This document shows, in pieces, positions 26,018 to 34,495 of a stretch of DNA of 64,000 nt. The notes under the pieces were generated by a model, which did not search any database, was not told the DNA's origin, and saw nothing but the letters and a program-made list of their open reading frames with translations. The stretch spans positions 1-64,000 of the forward strand of contig CAZFJN010000003.1 of the NCBI GenBank assembly GCA_964519595.1, in the 5' to 3' direction. Origin of the DNA: JANRKF01 sp964519595. Its GTDB lineage: Bacteria; Pseudomonadota; Alphaproteobacteria; Rickettsiales; SXRF01. How positions within the stretch are numbered: position 1 is the stretch's first letter; every line of letters starts with the position of its first letter. The translations under genes and the position numbers were made by a program.

Positions 26018-26665
26018 ATGAGCGATTTGTTTCAGGAAATAATGAGCGATGTACGCGCCGACCGGATTGACCGTCTGTGGAATAAATACGGCAAAATTGT
26101 CATATTCCTTGCTCTGGCGCTGATTATAACCACCGCTGTAGTAGTTTTCTGGAACAATCGGCAGCGCGAATATGCAGCGAAATATACAGCACATTATCTT
26201 GCTGCTGCTGATTATATAGCGCAAGGCAACGGCAAAGCAGCTCTTACAGAATTAGCGCAAGTGGAAACAGCAAAAAATTCCGTATATCACAGCCTGATAT
26301 TGCTTAAAAAAGCTGAAGCCTCTTACTTGCTCGGCAATGAAGAAGAAGCCACAAAATTCCTGCATGAGCTGGCTGGAGAAAAAGATATATATGCTGATAT
26401 TGGCAATATTTTACTCAGCGAAAATCAGCCTGCTGACAAGATAATAACTGACAATAAAGCGCCGGAAAAAGCCAAAGACTCGCCTCTGCAATTAACGCTC
26501 GATGAATGGAAAGCATGGCAATTGCTTGCCAGCAAAGATTACGCCGCGGCAGCAGCTAAATTTGAATCTGTTGCCAACCAGCTCAAGATTCCTGATACTA
26601 TGCGTGAACGCGCACAGATGATGGCGCTTTATCTGCACAGCACAAAAAATGACACAAAAAAATAA
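26018..26665 (+). CDS. YfgM-like tetratricopeptide membrane protein
   Basis: A 215-residue protein with one N-terminal transmembrane helix (IVIFLALALIITTAVVVFW, residues about 28-46), then a periplasmic helical-repeat domain of the TPR_21/YfgM type. In E. coli, YfgM associates with SecYEG and periplasmic chaperones. The order here, yfgM-like, bamB, der, is the conserved one, which supports the call. The spacer upstream (25827-26017) is AT-rich with degenerate repeats. Confidence 0.85.
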   Translation: MSDLFQEIMSDVRADRIDRLWNKYGKIVIFLALALIITTAVVVFWNNRQREYAAKYTAHYLAAADYIAQGNGKAALTELAQVETAKNSVYHSLILLKKAEASYLLGNEEEATKFLHELAGEKDIYADIGNILLSENQPADKIITDNKAPEKAKDSPLQLTLDEWKAWQLLASKDYAAAAAKFESVANQLKIPDTMRERAQMMALYLHSTKNDTKK

Positions 26666-26762
26666 CCAGACGCAGCAAGCAAAAAATAGAAGCGAACAAT
26701 AAAAGCGGAAACCAAAAGCGAAAAATAGATCAAACAAACTGAGGAAACAAGCTGAGGAAAAA

Positions 26763-28103
26763 ATGCACAACCACATAAAATTTTTCTTCATTATTTCTGC
26801 CTTGCTGGCTGTTTCCGCTTGTGAATCTATGCCGTCATGGCTTGGCGGCGCAGAAAAAGAAATAAAACGCCTGCCTGGAGAAAGAGTTGACGCGCTCGGC
26901 TTTTCCGCTGAGCTAAAAGCAGATCCGGCGGTTGGACAAATTGTTTTTAATCTTCCTGTTGCTTACGAAAATACAAACTGGCCGCAAGGCAACGGAATTT
27001 TTACTGCCGCTGCTGGCAACCTTAAATTATCCGGAGATTTATCAACTAGCCAAACTGCTCAGGCCGGAGATGGTCATGAATTTGAACATAGTCTTGCCCC
27101 TCGTCCGGTAATTGCCAATGGTAAGCTTTACACAATGGACGCAGCAGGAAATATCTCCGCTCATAATCTGGATGATATAAAGCAAAAATTGTGGATTTCT
27201 GACACGCTGACTGGAAATGATGATAATGAAATTATCGGCGGCGGTCTGGCCGCTGAACAAGGCAATATTTACGCCGTTTCCGGTTTAGGAAAAGTAGCCG
27301 CTCTTGATGCGGAAAGCGGAAAAACTCTCTGGAGTCGCGATCTGGGAACTCCGCTACGCAGCGCGCCACGCGCCGGAAATGGCAAAATATTTGTAATCAG
27401 TATCGACAGTCAGCTTTTTGCGCTTGATGCCGCAAGCGGAACTACCTTATGGACACATCGCGGCATCGCTGAAGGCGCTGGAATGCTCGGCAATATAAGT
27501 CCGGCATTGGTTGCTGATTCAGTAATTGCGCCTTACGCTTCTGGAGAGCTTTATTCAATCAAAGCCGATGATGGTCAGGAAGCATGGCGAGTTTCCCTTG
27601 TGCAAACCAAGCGCAGCGAAGCAACTGCTATTTTCAGCGGCATTGGCGGCGATCCGGTAATAGATGAATCAGTGGTTTTTGCCGTATCAAACAGCGGCAT
27701 GTTCTCAGTATTCAATATATTAAATGGTCAGCCATTGTGGGATAAGAAAATAGCCTCGATAAACACACCCTGGCTGGCCGGAGATTATATATTCGCACTT
27801 AGTGAAGATAATATTCTGCTGGCAATGGTAAAATATAACGGTAGCGTTCGCTGGGCAACGCAATTGCCGCGTTTTAAAGACGAAAAGCGCAGGCTTTATC
27901 CGATTGTCTGGCGCGGTCCGCTTATGGCTGACGGCAAGCTGATAATCGTCAGCGATCACGGCGAAATGCGCTTAGTTAATTCTGAAAATGGCGCGGATAT
28001 TTCAATAATAAGCATTGCAGATGAGATAATGACCGCGCCGATTATTGCCAACGGAAAACTATTCATAGTCGGCAAAGACGCTACTATCTATAGCTATAAA
28101 TGA
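26763..28103 (+). CDS. bamB: Outer membrane protein assembly factor BamB
   Basis: Lipoprotein of the BAM complex that helps insert beta-barrels into the outer membrane. The 446-residue protein has a lipoprotein signal (LLAVSAC, Cys around residue 20). A PQQ-type eight-bladed propeller follows, with repeated blade motifs such as VAALDAESGKTLWSRDLG, LFALDAASGTTLWTHRG and LYSIKADDGQEAWRVS. It is slightly longer than E. coli BamB because of an N-terminal extension. Its last codons and stop form the first unit of a 14-bp repeat array reaching the der start. Confidence 0.95.
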   Translation: MHNHIKFFFIISALLAVSACESMPSWLGGAEKEIKRLPGERVDALGFSAELKADPAVGQIVFNLPVAYENTNWPQGNGIFTAAAGNLKLSGDLSTSQTAQAGDGHEFEHSLAPRPVIANGKLYTMDAAGNISAHNLDDIKQKLWISDTLTGNDDNEIIGGGLAAEQGNIYAVSGLGKVAALDAESGKTLWSRDLGTPLRSAPRAGNGKIFVISIDSQLFALDAASGTTLWTHRGIAEGAGMLGNISPALVADSVIAPYASGELYSIKADDGQEAWRVSLVQTKRSEATAIFSGIGGDPVIDESVVFAVSNSGMFSVFNILNGQPLWDKKIASINTPWLAGDYIFALSEDNILLAMVKYNGSVRWATQLPRFKDEKRRLYPIVWRGPLMADGKLIIVSDHGEMRLVNSENGADISIISIADEIMTAPIIANGKLFIVGKDATIYSYK

Positions 28104-28163
28104 ACCTCTATAAATGAACCTCTATAAGTTAAAATCTATAAGTGAAAATCTATAAGTGAAAAT
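28094..28163. repeat. Five 14-bp repeats filling the bamB-der spacer
   Basis: Consecutive units start at 28094, 28108, 28122, 28136 and 28150: CTATAAATGAACCT twice, CTATAAGTTAAAAT once, CTATAAGTGAAAAT twice. The first unit contains the final codons and TGA stop of bamB. The last ends two bases before the der ATG at 28166. Confidence 0.97.
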
Positions 28164-28165
28164 AC

Positions 28166-29512
28166 ATGACATTTACTCTTGCGCTAATAGGCCGTCCGAA
28201 TGTCGGAAAATCGACATTGTTTAATCGCCTGACTGGAAAACCACATGCGCTGGTTCATGATGCTCCCGGAGTAACGCGTGATCGCCGCGATGGCGCGGCT
28301 TTTATTGCTGATCTGGAATTTACGGTAATGGACACCGCCGGAATTGACGATGCAACAAAAGACTCTCTGCAATCAAGAATGACCGCGCAAACCATGAATG
28401 CCGCAAGTCAGGCAGATGTTATTATATTAATGGTTGATGGCAAAGCTGGAATCACAACAGTTGATGAGCAATTCGCCAGAATGTTGCGTAAACAGAAAAA
28501 GCCGATATTGCTGGCGGTTAATAAAGCAGAAGGCAAGGCAGCATCTGCAACAATTCTTGACTCGCACCGCCTTGGCCTCGGCGAGGCAATCGCCATTTCC
28601 GCTGAACATGGCGAAGGCATGGTCGAACTATATGAAGCGCTACAACCATTTGCTGAAAAATTTGACAAAAAAAATCTGCAGTCTGAAACTCCGGATTTAA
28701 CTATCGCCATAATTGGCCGTCCGAATGTCGGAAAATCAACGCTGATGAACAGCATAATTGGCAAAGAGCGTGTGCTTACCGGACCAGAAGCAGGAATTAC
28801 CAGAGATTCTATAACCGTAGCGCACAGCTATAAGGGCAAAAATCTGCGGCTGGTTGACACGGCCGGAATAAGAAAACGCGCTAATGTTGACGATAATCTT
28901 GAGAAAATGTCTGTAGAAGACAGTATGCGCGCTATTCAATATGCACATGTCGCCGTTTTAGTAATGGACGCTGATGCGCCGCTGGAAAAACAGGATAACG
29001 CAATCGCCGCTCTGGTTGAAAAAGAAGGCCGCGCAATGGTAATTGCCATTAATAAGTGGGATTTAGTTCGTGAAAAAGAAGCCTTTATCAAAGCCTTTAA
29101 TCAGCGTCTGGAAAAAGTTCTGCCACAGATCAAAGGCGTAAAAATAATTCCTGTCTCCGCTGCCGAAAATTATAATATCGGCAAGCTGTTCGCCGCTTGT
29201 TTCGAGGTTTATGAAACATGGAATAAACGCATTGGAACTGGCGAGCTTAATCGCTGGCTGGAGGCAATGCTTGCCGCACATACGCCGCCGCTGGTTTCCG
29301 GACGCCGCCTTAAAATCCGCTACATAACACAAAAATCAGCGCGTCCGCCGAGCTTTATTTTATTTTCCAACTTAAAAGAAGTTCCGGAACATTATCTGCG
29401 TTATCTGGTTGGCGGTTTGCGTGAATGTTTTGCCTTAAACGGCGTTCCTATTCGCTTAGTGGTCAAGAAAAACAATAATCCATATGCGGAAGGTAAAAAT
29501 GACCGCGCATAA
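28166..29512 (+). CDS. der: Ribosome biogenesis GTPase Der (EngA)
   Basis: Essential GTPase with two G domains, required for 50S maturation; 448 aa. P-loops IGRPNVGKSTLFN (residues about 8-20) and IGRPNVGKSTLMN (about 182) are both intact. Specificity motifs NKAE and NKWD follow, with a C-terminal KH-like RNA-binding domain (RRLKIRYITQKSARPPSFILF). The next gene starts inside its 3' end, overlapping by 14 nt. Confidence 0.97.
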   Translation: MTFTLALIGRPNVGKSTLFNRLTGKPHALVHDAPGVTRDRRDGAAFIADLEFTVMDTAGIDDATKDSLQSRMTAQTMNAASQADVIILMVDGKAGITTVDEQFARMLRKQKKPILLAVNKAEGKAASATILDSHRLGLGEAIAISAEHGEGMVELYEALQPFAEKFDKKNLQSETPDLTIAIIGRPNVGKSTLMNSIIGKERVLTGPEAGITRDSITVAHSYKGKNLRLVDTAGIRKRANVDDNLEKMSVEDSMRAIQYAHVAVLVMDADAPLEKQDNAIAALVEKEGRAMVIAINKWDLVREKEAFIKAFNQRLEKVLPQIKGVKIIPVSAAENYNIGKLFAACFEVYETWNKRIGTGELNRWLEAMLAAHTPPLVSGRRLKIRYITQKSARPPSFILFSNLKEVPEHYLRYLVGGLRECFALNGVPIRLVVKKNNNPYAEGKNDRA

Positions 29513-30470
29513 TAACAGCTCGAATATTGCTGATAACTCGAATATTGCCGTAGAAATAGACAATTTACGCAAAACCTACATTGACAGCAATAAATCTCAA
29601 CAAAAAGAAGCTCTCAAAGGCATTGATCTTATCGTTCCACGCGGTTCATTCTTTGCCTTATTAGGACCAAACGGCGCAGGAAAATCTACCTTGATAAATA
29701 TTATCGCCGGACTTGTGCTTAAAACTTCCGGAACAGTAAAAATCTGCGGTTATGATCATATAAAGGATATGAGAAACGCGCGTAAATCAATAGGAGTTGT
29801 ACCACAGGAACTTATTCTTGATACATTCTTCACCGTGCGCGAGGCGCTTGATATTCACGCCGGATATTACGGCGTCGCTAAAAACAAGCGACGCACACAG
29901 GAAATAATCGACGCTCTCGGCCTTTCTGATAAGGCAGATGTCAATTCACGCCGCCTTTCCGGCGGAATGCGCCGCCGCCTGCTGGTTGCCAAAGCGCTTG
30001 TTCACAATCCGCCGGTTTTGATTCTTGATGAACCAACTGCCGGCGTTGATGTCGAACTTCGCACACAGCTCTGGGAATATGTAAAATCCTTGAATAAGCA
30101 AGGAACAACCGTCCTGCTTACCACACATTATCTTGAAGAAGCAGAAGCCTTGTGTGATCGCATAGCGGTTATTAATAACGGAAAACTCGTTGCCTGCGAT
30201 GCAAAAGAAAATCTACTGAAAATAATGGACAGTAAGGAGCTGGTAATAACGCCTCTTGATAATATCGCAACGATTCCTGAAACAATGAAAAATCTTAAAG
30301 CGCGTCTTGATTCAGGAAAAATAATAATAAATTACCAGCCTAGTAAAATAACTATTCAGGAAATTCTCAATCAGGTTGCAGAAGCGCAAATAAATGTTCG
30401 CGATTTAACCACGCGCGAAGCTAATCTGGAGGATGTTTTTGTACATCTCACGCGGGAAAAATCCGCATGA
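29499..30470 (+). CDS. ABC transporter ATP-binding protein (ABC-2 exporter type)
   Basis: Nucleotide-binding subunit of 323 residues. It has Walker A GPNGAGKSTLIN, Q-loop VVPQELIL, signature LSGGMRRRLLVAKAL, Walker B PPVLILDEPTAGVD, and H-loop LLTTHYLEEAEAL. A C-terminal extension of about 100 residues (VFVHLTREKSA) is typical of the multidrug/polysaccharide exporter subfamily next to ABC-2 permeases. ATG 29499 has a GGAAGG ribosome-binding site. No permease gene follows; rlmI overlaps the stop by 4 nt. The first residues hold a small imperfect repeat (SNIADNSNIAV). Confidence 0.9.
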   Translation: MTAHNNSSNIADNSNIAVEIDNLRKTYIDSNKSQQKEALKGIDLIVPRGSFFALLGPNGAGKSTLINIIAGLVLKTSGTVKICGYDHIKDMRNARKSIGVVPQELILDTFFTVREALDIHAGYYGVAKNKRRTQEIIDALGLSDKADVNSRRLSGGMRRRLLVAKALVHNPPVLILDEPTAGVDVELRTQLWEYVKSLNKQGTTVLLTTHYLEEAEALCDRIAVINNGKLVACDAKENLLKIMDSKELVITPLDNIATIPETMKNLKARLDSGKIIINYQPSKITIQEILNQVAEAQINVRDLTTREANLEDVFVHLTREKSA

Positions 30471-31684
30471 TTACTATGCGGTTGTTAAAAAAAAGCGCTG
30501 ATCAGATAATAAAAGGCTGTCCGTGGATTATGCGCCATGAGGCGGTTGAATCATCAGAATGGCTTGCTTCTGCTCCGGGCAGTCTGGCGCGCATTGAAAC
30601 CGAGCGCGGCGAGACAATTGGCATAGGAATTGTCAATCCTTTATCACAGATAGTCTGCCGCGTATTGAGCTTAAACAACAGCTCCGGAAATAAAAATCCT
30701 CTCAATAAAACTATTCTCAATGAAGCTTCAATAAATACAGAGTTTTTTGCAACAAGAATCACGCAAGCGCTAAAAAAGCGCGAATCATTTAATTACGGCA
30801 ATTATTATCGCCTGATTCATGCTGAGGCTGATGCTTTGCCCGGATTAATTGTTGATCGTTTTGACAAGGTTTTAGTAATTCAAATAGCCAGCGCCGGAAT
30901 GGAAAAATTGCAGCATCTATGGCTTGCCGCTCTTGATAAAATAATTAATCCGGAAACTATAATTCTACGCAATGATTTTCCGGCCAGAAAATTAGAAGGT
31001 CTTGCACAGCAAATAGTTTGCATAAAAGGCAAAGCGCCGGAAATTATAGAATTGCGCGAAAATGACTGCCTCTATCTCGCTGATATTATAAATGGTCAGA
31101 AAACCGGCTGGTTTTACGATATGCGCGACAATCGCAAAATGCTCGCCGACCGCGCTGATGGCAAAAGATTTCTTGATGTTTTTGCACATTCCGGCGGCTT
31201 CGGAATTCTCGCCGCTAAATACGGCGCTAAACAAGTAACAATGGTTGATTCATCAGCGCATTCTTTGTCTCTCGCCGCACAAGCAGCAGAAAAAAACCAC
31301 CTCACACAATGCACAACAATTAAAGGTGATGCTTTTGCTGTAATGAACGAGATGTTCGAACAAAATAAAAAATTCGATATTGTAGTTGTTGATCCTCCGG
31401 CATATGTCAAAAACAAGAAAGACTTAGCTGCCGCCTTAAAAGCCTACGCGAAACTAGCCGCACAATCATCATCTCTGGTTGCAGATGGCGGCTTGCTGTT
31501 TGCCGCTTCGTGTTCTCATCATGCCGGACGCAGCGCCTTTAACAAAGCAATCATTTCCGGAACAGAAAAATCCGGAAAAAAAGCGCAAATAATCAAACAA
31601 AGCGGCGCAGCAAAAGATCATCCGCTTCATCAGCAATTACCACAAAGCGAGTATCTTAAAGGCTTGCTGTTGCAGATAAACTGA
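30467..31684 (+). CDS. rlmI: 23S rRNA cytosine methyltransferase, RlmI family
   Basis: SAM-dependent RNA m5C methyltransferase, 405 aa. An N-terminal PUA-like domain (KGCPWIMRHEAVES...) is followed by the RlmI EEHEE-type middle part and a Rossmann methyltransferase domain with motif I DVFAHSGGFGILAAKYGA, the acidic VTMVDSS, the catalytic-loop DIVVVDPPAYVK and FAASCSHHAG. The start may be ATG 30467 or the in-frame ATG 30476. It forms a tightly overlapping unit with der and the ABC ATPase. Confidence 0.9.
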   Translation: MITMRLLKKSADQIIKGCPWIMRHEAVESSEWLASAPGSLARIETERGETIGIGIVNPLSQIVCRVLSLNNSSGNKNPLNKTILNEASINTEFFATRITQALKKRESFNYGNYYRLIHAEADALPGLIVDRFDKVLVIQIASAGMEKLQHLWLAALDKIINPETIILRNDFPARKLEGLAQQIVCIKGKAPEIIELRENDCLYLADIINGQKTGWFYDMRDNRKMLADRADGKRFLDVFAHSGGFGILAAKYGAKQVTMVDSSAHSLSLAAQAAEKNHLTQCTTIKGDAFAVMNEMFEQNKKFDIVVVDPPAYVKNKKDLAAALKAYAKLAAQSSSLVADGGLLFAASCSHHAGRSAFNKAIISGTEKSGKKAQIIKQSGAAKDHPLHQQLPQSEYLKGLLLQIN

Positions 31685-31784
31685 ATTATAAAGTTAGCCT
31701 GACATACAGAATATAGTCACAAAAAATAATCGCAAAAAATAATTACAAAACCTTATCATAAAACATTGCAACAGAATATCAGCT

Positions 31785-32198
31785 ATGAGCATAATTCAGG
31801 AATTCAAAAATTTTATTTCGCGCGGCAATGTCATTGATCTTGCCGTTGGTATTATAGTCGGCGCGGCCTTTACCGGAATTGTCAACTCTCTGGTAAGCGA
31901 TATAATCATGCCGCCAATTGGAATGCTCGCTGGAGGAATAGATTTTTCAAACTATTTCTTAAATCTTTCCGGCGGCGAATATGCAACTTTGAAAGCAGCG
32001 AAAGAAGCCGGCGCAGCAACAATAAATTACGGCTTATTCATTAACCAGCTTATTAATTTTCTGATTGTTTCATTTGCAGTTTTCATGCTGGTTAAGCAGG
32101 TAAATATCTTCAAAAAAGCACAAGATGCAAAACCTGTTGAGCCTAATAACACAGAAAAACTGCTTGCTGAAATACGCGATTTGCTGAAGAATAAATAA
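31785..32198 (+). CDS. mscL: Large-conductance mechanosensitive channel MscL
   Basis: Homopentameric inner-membrane channel that opens under hypo-osmotic shock. The 137-residue protein has the N-terminal amphipathic helix (IIQEFKNFISRGNVIDLAVG), TM1 continuing GIIVGAAFTGIVNSLVSDI, a periplasmic loop, TM2 (INFLIVSFAVFMLVKQVN), and a C-terminal cytoplasmic helix (TEKLLAEIRDLLKNK). Length and layout are those of the family. Confidence 0.97.
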   Translation: MSIIQEFKNFISRGNVIDLAVGIIVGAAFTGIVNSLVSDIIMPPIGMLAGGIDFSNYFLNLSGGEYATLKAAKEAGAATINYGLFINQLINFLIVSFAVFMLVKQVNIFKKAQDAKPVEPNNTEKLLAEIRDLLKNK

Positions 32199-32262
32199 CG
32201 ATTTCAGACAGAATCATCTCGTAGCAACAATGAAATAATGATCTGTAAAATTTCTTCAAAAC

Positions 32263-32700
32263 ATGAAAAAATTTCCGCTCACTATAACAATTATCAGCGC
32301 CGTGCCTTTTGCTGCTTTAAGCGTTGCTGCTTCAATGCGCTTTTTTGATGATAATCTGCTGGTAATTCGCGCCTTGCTTTCTTATTCAACAATTATCCTC
32401 TCATTCCTTGGCGGAATTCACTGGGGAGTTGCCGTATCAAAATATTCACATGACAAACGCGCCGCCAACTTGCTTATCGCTGAAAGTGTGCTACCTTCAA
32501 CTCTGGCCTGGGCAGCAGTTTTACACACTTCTTTACATGTGCAATTGCTGGCTCTTACCTTACTATTCACTTTTGTCTGGGCAATTGACAGTATATTAGT
32601 AAGCCGCAAAATAATTCCTTTATGGTTCTTTGAAATACGCTGCCTGATTACGCCAATAGTGGTAGTATCTCTTTATGTAGCTTATTTTGGCATGATATAG
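32263..32700 (+). CDS. DUF3429 family membrane protein
   Basis: A 145-residue inner-membrane protein with about four to five hydrophobic helices. The conserved motif LSFLGGIHWGVA with nearby charged SKYSHDKRA identifies the DUF3429 family, whose function is unknown. It follows mscL on the same strand with a 64-nt gap. The 3' spacer is a long repeat array. Confidence 0.85.
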   Translation: MKKFPLTITIISAVPFAALSVAASMRFFDDNLLVIRALLSYSTIILSFLGGIHWGVAVSKYSHDKRAANLLIAESVLPSTLAWAAVLHTSLHVQLLALTLLFTFVWAIDSILVSRKIIPLWFFEIRCLITPIVVVSLYVAYFGMI

Positions 32701-32714
32701 TTAAGAATGGATAA

Positions 32715-32846
32715 TCAGATTATCAGATGACCAGATTATCAGATGACCAGATAATCCGGTAATCTGATAATCCGATAATCTGGTAATCTGGTAATCTGAT
32801 AATCTGGTAATCTGGTAATCTGATAATCCGATAATCTGATAATCTG
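32715..32846. repeat. 8-bp repeat array with an inverted left arm
   Basis: From 32751, twelve consecutive 8-bp units of form RTAATCYG (ATAATCTG, GTAATCTG, ATAATCCG) run to 32846. The left part (about 32715-32748) holds units in the opposite orientation (CAGATTAT, CAGATGAC, repeated). The array could therefore fold back on itself. It fills most of the spacer between the DUF3429 gene and aceB. Confidence 0.95.
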
Positions 32847-32893
32847 ATTATCCTCTTAAATTCTGATAATCTAATAACATTAAGAAGGTAAAA

Positions 32894-34495
32894 ATGAGCA
32901 ACGCCGCATTGAAAAAATCATCTGAATTACTGCAATTTAAAACCGCGCTGACTGCGGAATATAAAGAAATACTTACGCCGCAAGCTCAGGAATTTGTAGC
33001 CGAGCTGGTTAAGCGTTTCGCGCCGCGCCGCGCTGAATTGCTCGCTGAGCGAATAAAACGTCAACAAAGAATCAATAACGGAGAATTACCAGATTTCCGC
33101 GCTGACACACGCAATATACGCGAAAGCGATTGGAAAATCGCCGCAATCCCTGCTGATTTGCAAGATCGCCGCGTTGAAATAACCGGACCAGTTGAGCGCA
33201 AAATGATTATAAATGCGCTCAATAGCGGCGCAAAAGTTTTTATGGCAGATTTTGAAGATTCTCTGGCGCCGACTTGGGAATCTGTGATGAATGGCCAGAT
33301 AAATCTACGCGATTACGCGCTCGGAACAATTTCCTATACCAGCCCGGAAGGCAAACAATATAAGCTCAATGATAAAATCGCCACGCTGATTGTGCGTCCA
33401 CGCGGCTGGCATCTTGATGAAAAACATGTCTTGCTTGACGGACAGATAATTCCTGCTGCTTTGTTTGATTTTGGCGTATATTTTTTCACTAACGCCAAAG
33501 CAGTTATTGGCCGCGGAAGCGGGCCGTATTTTTATCTGCCTAAGCTGGAGTCCGCCGAGGAAGCGGCGCTCTGGGCAGATATTTTCAGCTTCTCTGAACA
33601 AACTCTTGGCCTTAAGCGCGGCACGATAAAAGCCACAATATTAATTGAAACTATTCTCGCTACTTTTGAAATGCATGAAATTATTCATGCGCTGCGTGAT
33701 TACTGCGTAGGACTTAATTGCGGCCGCTGGGATTATATTTTCAGCTTCATTAAGAAATTTTCCAAACGCGCTGATTTTGTGTTGCCGGATCGTTCGGCAG
33801 TTACTATGACCACACATTTCCTGCGTAGCTATTCTAAATTGCTGATTGATACTTGCCATCAGCGCGGTGTTTTCGCAATGGGCGGAATGAGCGCCTTCAT
33901 TCCGGTAAAAAATGATCAGGCTGCTAATGACAAAGCCTTTGCCATGGTGCGTGCTGACAAAGAACGCGAAGCAACAGACGGACATGACGGAACCTGGGTT
34001 GCTCATCCCGGGCTTGTTCCAGTAGCTATGGAAGTGTTTAATCGCCTGATGCCAACTAATAATCAGCTTGCTAAACGCATTCCTGATCTTAATATAAAGG
34101 CCAGTGACCTTCTGGCGATTCCAGCAGGCGCAATTACAGAAGCCGGACTACGCAATAATATCAGCGTCAGCGTGCAATATCTGGCTAACTGGTTAAGCGG
34201 CAATGGTTGTGTGCCGATTTTTAATCTTATGGAAGATGCGGCAACGGCTGAAATTGCTCGCTCGCAACTCTGGCAGTGGATTCATCATGATAAAGGCGAA
34301 TTAGAAGGCGGTCGCGCCATTACTGAATCATTGTATCTTCAGCTATTAGATGAGGAGCTAGCAAAGCTCACAGATTCAACATTGCCATATCGTAAAGCGG
34401 CTGATCTGCTTACCGAGCTGGTGACACAGAAAGAATTCACGGAATTTCTTACTCTTCCTGGTTATGAGCGCATTCAGGATCACGCAGCAATTTGA
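32894..34495 (+). CDS. aceB: Malate synthase A
   Basis: Glyoxylate-shunt enzyme condensing glyoxylate with acetyl-CoA to malate; 533 aa, isoform A length. Motifs include VFMADFEDSLAPTWESVMNGQ, the catalytic Arg in LIVRPRGWHLDEKHV, LNCGRWDYIFSFIKKF with the Mg2+-binding region, and DGHDGTWVAHPGLVPVAMEVF. An AAGAAGG ribosome-binding site lies before the ATG. Isocitrate lyase is not in the window. Its 3' end overlaps the convergent moeB-like gene by 47 nt. Confidence 0.97.
   Translation: MSNAALKKSSELLQFKTALTAEYKEILTPQAQEFVAELVKRFAPRRAELLAERIKRQQRINNGELPDFRADTRNIRESDWKIAAIPADLQDRRVEITGPVERKMIINALNSGAKVFMADFEDSLAPTWESVMNGQINLRDYALGTISYTSPEGKQYKLNDKIATLIVRPRGWHLDEKHVLLDGQIIPAALFDFGVYFFTNAKAVIGRGSGPYFYLPKLESAEEAALWADIFSFSEQTLGLKRGTIKATILIETILATFEMHEIIHALRDYCVGLNCGRWDYIFSFIKKFSKRADFVLPDRSAVTMTTHFLRSYSKLLIDTCHQRGVFAMGGMSAFIPVKNDQAANDKAFAMVRADKEREATDGHDGTWVAHPGLVPVAMEVFNRLMPTNNQLAKRIPDLNIKASDLLAIPAGAITEAGLRNNISVSVQYLANWLSGNGCVPIFNLMEDAATAEIARSQLWQWIHHDKGELEGGRAITESLYLQLLDEELAKLTDSTLPYRKAADLLTELVTQKEFTEFLTLPGYERIQDHAAI

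Noticed and set aside
32715..32846. CRISPR-like array
   Set aside because: Units are 8 bp with no unique spacers and no cas genes; it is a simple tandem repeat.
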